From the NCBI GenBank assembly GCA_031287575.1, contig JAITSV010000028.1:1-35822 (forward strand): 35,822 bases of DNA. Direction: 5' to 3'. Made by a program: the position numbers and the translations under genes. Source of the DNA: Desulfovibrio sp. (GTDB lineage Bacteria; Desulfobacterota; Desulfovibrionia; Desulfovibrionales; Desulfovibrionaceae). This document shows, one piece after another, positions 32,362-35,822 of this stretch. The first letter of the stretch is position 1. The number at the start of each line of letters is the position of its first letter. The notes beneath the pieces are model-generated. The model saw nothing but the letters and a program-made list of their open reading frames with translations. It had not been told where the DNA came from and searched no databases.

Positions 32362-33357
32362 ATGAAGCTCTCGTTCGTCATCGTCGCCGCCAACGCGGCG
32401 AAGTACATCGGCGACTGTCTTGCCTCGGTCCGCGCCGCCGCGGCCGAAATGACGGGCCTTGCCGAATCCGCCGACATCATCGTGGTGGACCGCGCCTCCA
32501 CCGACGCCACCGTGCGCAACGCGCGCGACATCGCGCCCGAAGCCATATTCGTCGAAGCTCCGGCGGGCGCCGGTTTCGCCGCCGCCGCCAACATGGGTAT
32601 CGCCCGCGCCAGCGGGGACGTGATCATCTTCGTGGACCCCGCCGTCACCCTGTGCCCCGGCGCGGCCCGCCGCCTGGCGGAGCACATGGATACCACCCCC
32701 GCCTGCATGGTCGCGGGCGGCATGGTCAACGGTCCCAAGGACGCCGTGCTGCGCGGCGCCGCCCGCCTGCCCGGCCTGATCGTGAAGCTGGCCCGTCTCA
32801 GCGGGCTGCCGGGCCGCCTGCCGCGCACCTGGTTCAACTGGCCCGCCTACGGCGAAAAGCACTTCCAGCAGCCCACCCGCGTGCAGGCCGTCTCGCTGTC
32901 CTTCGCCGCCGTGAAAACCGCCGCCCTGCGCAAGCTGGGCCCGCTGGACGAACGCTTTCAGGGCGATGCCTTCACCGGGCACGACCTGTGCCGCCGCATC
33001 CGCCGCGCCGTGATGTTCGACTGGAACGTGGCCGTGGTGCCGCAGGCCCGCGCCTGCGCGCAGGACGCCTTTGTCCTGCGGCCCGAAGTAGAGGACTTCG
33101 ACCTGAACGGCGACGGCGTGGTGCGCAGCCGCGTGCGCGACGAAATGCTGTACGTGTGGAAGAACTACTGCGTGCTCACCTCGCTGGGCAACAGCCTGCT
33201 GGAACTGGCCGGAACCTGCGTGCGCTACGTGGTCTCCGCGCTGCCCGGCATCGGCTGCGACAAGTGCGCCCACCACAACGCCGCCGTGCTGCGCGAAACC
33301 TCGCGCGCCATGCTGGATACCCAGTTGGGCATGCAGTACCCCACCACCCCCTGGTAG
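32362..33357 (+). CDS. Family 2 glycosyltransferase, rhamnosyltransferase-like
   Basis: A 331-residue GT-A protein. N-terminus KLSFVIVAANAAKYIGDCL, then VVDRASTDAT in place of the usual VDN-S-D-T, GAGFAAAANMGIARASGD, and VDPAVTL where the DxD equivalent is found. The middle and end (FQGDAFTGHDLCRRIRRA) follow rhamnosyltransferase-type family 2 enzymes. The missing canonical DxD means activity should be confirmed. AAGGA precedes the ATG. A terminator-like hairpin follows. Confidence 0.82.
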   Translation: MKLSFVIVAANAAKYIGDCLASVRAAAAEMTGLAESADIIVVDRASTDATVRNARDIAPEAIFVEAPAGAGFAAAANMGIARASGDVIIFVDPAVTLCPGAARRLAEHMDTTPACMVAGGMVNGPKDAVLRGAARLPGLIVKLARLSGLPGRLPRTWFNWPAYGEKHFQQPTRVQAVSLSFAAVKTAALRKLGPLDERFQGDAFTGHDLCRRIRRAVMFDWNVAVVPQARACAQDAFVLRPEVEDFDLNGDGVVRSRVRDEMLYVWKNYCVLTSLGNSLLELAGTCVRYVVSALPGIGCDKCAHHNAAVLRETSRAMLDTQLGMQYPTTPW

Positions 33358-33425
33358 CCGGAGCGTCGGCACCGCCGCGCGGCCCTGTCCGCGCGCGGAA
33401 GACCGGCCCCAACAACGAACGCATC

Positions 33426-33453
33426 GGGGCGGACGGCGCACACCGTCCGCCCC
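33426..33453 (+). terminator. Terminator-like hairpin after the second glycosyltransferase
   Basis: Perfect 11-base stem GGGGCGGACGG/CCGTCCGCCCC with a 6-base loop, followed by GTTCATT, a short T-poor tail. It lies 68 bases after the stop. Confidence 0.7.
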
Positions 33454-33624
33454 GTTCATTCCGGGCACGCAGGCTGGCCTTATGGGCTGCGCCGTGCTAG
33501 GCTGCACGGGTATATCCGGAAAAAACCACACGAAATGCCAACGGAACCGGCTGACATTTCCCGACCGGCTCCCCCCATTCTCCCCACTTCACTTCAAGCC
33601 GCAAATCCCAGGAGGACAGACCCC

Positions 33625-34971
33625 ATGCCCTCGACCCGTTACGACAACGGCGTCCTGCAACTGGACACCACCATCCCCGTCCTGGGACCGGCCAAGATCC
33701 CCACCCCGCTCTGCTACGGCAGCTACGCCGACGAACAGGGCATCCCCCTGTTCCTCGACCGCGAGCATATCGCCGATCTGGGCGCGGAATCCGTGCCCCT
33801 GCTGTTCGAGCCCGCCGGGCCGCGCAGCCACCTGTATTTCGATTCCTCCAAGACCAAGTGCGCCATCGTCACCTGCGGCGGCCTGTGCCCCGGCATCAAC
33901 GACGTGATCCGGGCCATCGTCATGGAGGCGTACCACGCCTACAACGTGCCCGCCGTCATCGGCATCCGCTACGGGCTGGAAGGGTTCATTCCCAAGTACC
34001 GCCACGAGTTCATGGAACTGACCCCGGACAAGGTCTCGGACATCCACCAGTTCGGCGGCACCATCCTGGCCTCGTCGCGCGGGCCGCAGTCGCCCGAAGA
34101 GGTGGTGGACGCGCTGGAGCGCATGAACGTCAGCGCCCTGTTCATGATCGGCGGCGACGGCACCATGCGCGCGGCATCGGGCATCGTGGCCGAAATCGCG
34201 CGGCGCAACCTGCGCATCTCGGTCATCGGCATCCCCAAGACCATCGACAACGACATCAACTTCATCAGCCAGTCGTTCGGCTTCGAAACCGCCGTGTACA
34301 AGGCCACGGAGGCCATCCAGTGCGCCCACGTGGAAGCGCTGGGGGCCATGAACGGCGTGGGGCTGGTCAAGCTGATGGGCCGCGAATCGGGCTTCATCGC
34401 CGCGCACGCCACCCTTTCGCTGAAGGAAGTGAACTTCGTGCTCATCCCCGAGGTGCGCTTTGCCCTGCACGGCGAAGGGGGCCTTTTGCCCGCGCTGGAA
34501 AAGCGGCTGCGCTCGCGCGCCCACGCAGTGATCGTGGTGGCGGAAGGCGCGGGCCAGCACCTGCTGGAAGGCACCGGCGAAACCGACGCCTCGGGCAACC
34601 CCATCCTGGGCGACATCGCCACCCTGCTGCGCACCGAAATCAAGCGCTACTGCGATGAACACTCGCTGCCCTTCTCGCTGAAGTACATCGACCCCAGCTA
34701 CATCATCCGTTCCGTGCCCGCCAACGCCAACGACCGGGTGTACTGCGGCTTTCTGGGCCAGCATGCCGTGCACGCCGCCATGGCCGGGCGCACCGGCATG
34801 GTGGTGTCCAAGCTGATGGACCGCTACGTACACCTGCCGCTGGACCTGGTGACGCGCACCCGGCGCAAGCTGAACGTGGCGTCCGACTACTGGCGGGCGG
34901 TGCTGGAGTCCACCGGGCAGGTGGATCTGGCGGGGATGGTGCCGGATACCACCCGCGCCTGCCCCATCTAG
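33625..34971 (+). CDS. pfkA: ATP-dependent 6-phosphofructokinase (group X-like)
   Basis: A 448-residue phosphofructokinase, the committed step of glycolysis (fructose 6-phosphate to fructose 1,6-bisphosphate). GGLCPGIND (85-93), GGDGT (176-180), PKTIDND (204-210) and the MGRESGFIA substrate motif are present. Gly in GGDG argues for ATP; Lys in PKTIDND is otherwise seen in PPi enzymes, and this G/K pair marks the long group that includes plant and trypanosome ATP enzymes (established knowledge). Start at 33625 with AGGAGG upstream; an upstream in-frame ATG at 33535 has no support. Length fits that group better than the 320-residue E. coli type. Confidence 0.92.
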   Translation: MPSTRYDNGVLQLDTTIPVLGPAKIPTPLCYGSYADEQGIPLFLDREHIADLGAESVPLLFEPAGPRSHLYFDSSKTKCAIVTCGGLCPGINDVIRAIVMEAYHAYNVPAVIGIRYGLEGFIPKYRHEFMELTPDKVSDIHQFGGTILASSRGPQSPEEVVDALERMNVSALFMIGGDGTMRAASGIVAEIARRNLRISVIGIPKTIDNDINFISQSFGFETAVYKATEAIQCAHVEALGAMNGVGLVKLMGRESGFIAAHATLSLKEVNFVLIPEVRFALHGEGGLLPALEKRLRSRAHAVIVVAEGAGQHLLEGTGETDASGNPILGDIATLLRTEIKRYCDEHSLPFSLKYIDPSYIIRSVPANANDRVYCGFLGQHAVHAAMAGRTGMVVSKLMDRYVHLPLDLVTRTRRKLNVASDYWRAVLESTGQVDLAGMVPDTTRACPI

Positions 34972-35338
34972 GCGCGGCCCCCAAAGCGTCCTTTCGCCCG
35001 CTGGCGTCGTCAAACATCGTCGGCCATGTCGGTCGAATACGGTAAGAGTATACTCCCTCATGGCCGACTTGTTTTCCTTGCCAGCGAACGAAAATCCTGC
35101 TTTGGAAACCGCGCCTCGAAGACAGTGACGTGCCGTCGCGGAAGGCTCATCTTCCTTGCCGGAGGCCCGAAATCCTGTCGTCCGGGCACGGTCGGAAAGA
35201 CAGTGAAGTGACTTTTTGCCACGGAATACGGGACGTTCTTGTCAGATGACGAAATCTCCGTCCGGAAACGATGGTGAGCCACGTTTAACAACCTTGCTTG
35301 CACCGTTTTTCTAACCTCGCAGATATCATATCCACCCC
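34972..35338. other. Non-coding stretch with tandem repeat, before the helicase gene
   Basis: About 367 bases. It holds the 78-base tandem repeat described separately and short open frames on both strands. The 3' part near 35300-35338 is AT-richer and may hold the helicase promoter; no confident boxes seen. Confidence 0.5.
35062..35210. repeat. Two imperfect 78-base tandem units
   Basis: TTCCTTGCC (35074 and 35152), AAATCCTG (35092 and 35170) and GACAGTGA (35121 and 35199) recur at exactly 78 bases. The period is divisible by three and both strands are open, so it could be a repeat peptide (rightward frame 35026-35211, 61 codons) or a non-coding repeat. No ribosome site supports translation. 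Confidence 0.6.
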
Positions 35339-35822
35339 ATGCCCACGCCAACACTGACGCAGATCAAGGCCTCCGCCGGATCGGGAAAGACCTACACCCT
35401 GACCCGGCGTTTCCTGTCGTTGCTGGCGGGCGCGCGCGACGAGGACGGGCGGGCCTGCGCGCTGGCCGTGGAGGGCGGGCACTGCTGGCCGGACATCCTG
35501 GCGGTGACCTTCACCAACAAGGCCGCGTCGGAGATGAAGGAGCGGGTCATCCGGCTGCTCAAGGAGCATGCCCTGGCTGACCCGGCCAAAGCAGGAAAAG
35601 ACGGAGGAGATGGGGCGTGGCCCCCGGCCCGCGCGGCCCGCTGGGTGGACATCATCCTGCGGCGCTACGGCGCGCTGAACATCCGCACCATCGACAGCCT
35701 GCTGACCATGCTGGTGCGGCTGGCCGCGCTGGAGCTGTCCCTGCCGCCCGACTTCGAGCCGTCCTTTTCGCCCGACGAGTATTTCGAGCCGCTGTACGAC
35801 CTGATCCTGGACCGCGCCCGCC
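35339..35822 (+). CDS. UvrD/RecB-type DNA helicase, N-terminal part
   Basis: The first 161 codons of a superfamily 1A helicase; the rest is beyond the window. The ATG at 35339 is followed by QIKASAGSGKTYTLTRRFL (Walker A at residues 11-18), then ILAVTFTNKAASEMKERV (motif Ia) and NIRTIDSLLTML, the arrangement of AddA/RecB-like double-strand-break repair helicase-nucleases. Without the C-terminus I cannot say whether a nuclease domain is present. Confidence 0.85.
   Translation, partial: MPTPTLTQIKASAGSGKTYTLTRRFLSLLAGARDEDGRACALAVEGGHCWPDILAVTFTNKAASEMKERVIRLLKEHALADPAKAGKDGGDGAWPPARAARWVDIILRRYGALNIRTIDSLLTMLVRLAALELSLPPDFEPSFSPDEYFEPLYDLILDRAR

Noticed and set aside
31540-33531. 663-codon leftward frame
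   Set aside because: Runs antisense through the HD-domain and glycosyltransferase genes; Gly/Ala/His-rich with no motifs.
33535-33624. Upstream extension of the phosphofructokinase
   Set aside because: The ATG at 33625 has an AGGAGG site; the 30 extra residues look like non-coding leader.

Overview
The window is a junction between a GC-rich chromosome resembling Desulfovibrio/Nitratidesulfovibrio (inference from gene content, GC-rich codon use and the metG/ricT/pfk set; no taxonomic marker was tested) and the end of a conjugative element, probably an integrative conjugative element.

Positions 1-24580 are almost one continuous leftward operon. In transcription order it reads: a winged-helix replication-like protein, traK, traL, traM (IncP-type leading-region genes), a 45-aa ORF, trbB, trbC, trbD, ssb, a 66-aa ORF, trbE, trbJ, trbL, trbF, trbG, a trbH-tcpQ fusion, pilN, pilO, pilP, pilQ, pilR, pilS, a PilT/VirB11-like ATPase gene, pilM, pilV, trbI and traG/virD4 (cut by the window edge). 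Many neighbours overlap by 1-20 bases (ATGA, TAATG), which points to translational coupling. The trb order B-C-D-E-J-L-F-G-H-I is that of Ti-plasmid trb operons. A complete-looking R64/IncI-type type IVb (thin) pilus cluster sits inside it, between trbH and trbI, and the junction gene fuses a TrbH domain to a TcpQ pilus domain. The element would therefore make two appendages from one operon: the TrbC conjugative pilus with its transfer channel, and a type IVb pilus likely used for mating-pair stabilisation. Relaxase, TraF-like protease, prepilin peptidase and integrase are not in the window.

One gene in this block runs against the operon. A 50-residue lipoprotein at 16311-16463 (+) lies between trbJ and trbL, the position of the trbK entry-exclusion gene, and ends in a tail homologous to the TrbJ C-terminus. 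It shares an AT-rich patch with the membrane part of trbL, which suggests an exchangeable exclusion cassette.

Positions 24581-25071 hold no convincing gene. They are rich in palindromes and repeated 12-mers (candidate oriT, operator or small-RNA region), followed by the terminator of a leftward initiator tRNA gene (25072-25148).

From 25261 the DNA is ordinary chromosome: a polyprenyl-phosphate-type family 2 glycosyltransferase, a small LAB_N-like membrane protein, a TVP38/DedA-like membrane protein, metG and ricT (leftward pair), an HD-domain protein, a second family 2 glycosyltransferase, a 6-phosphofructokinase, a short tandem-repeat region, and the start of a UvrD/RecB-type helicase.
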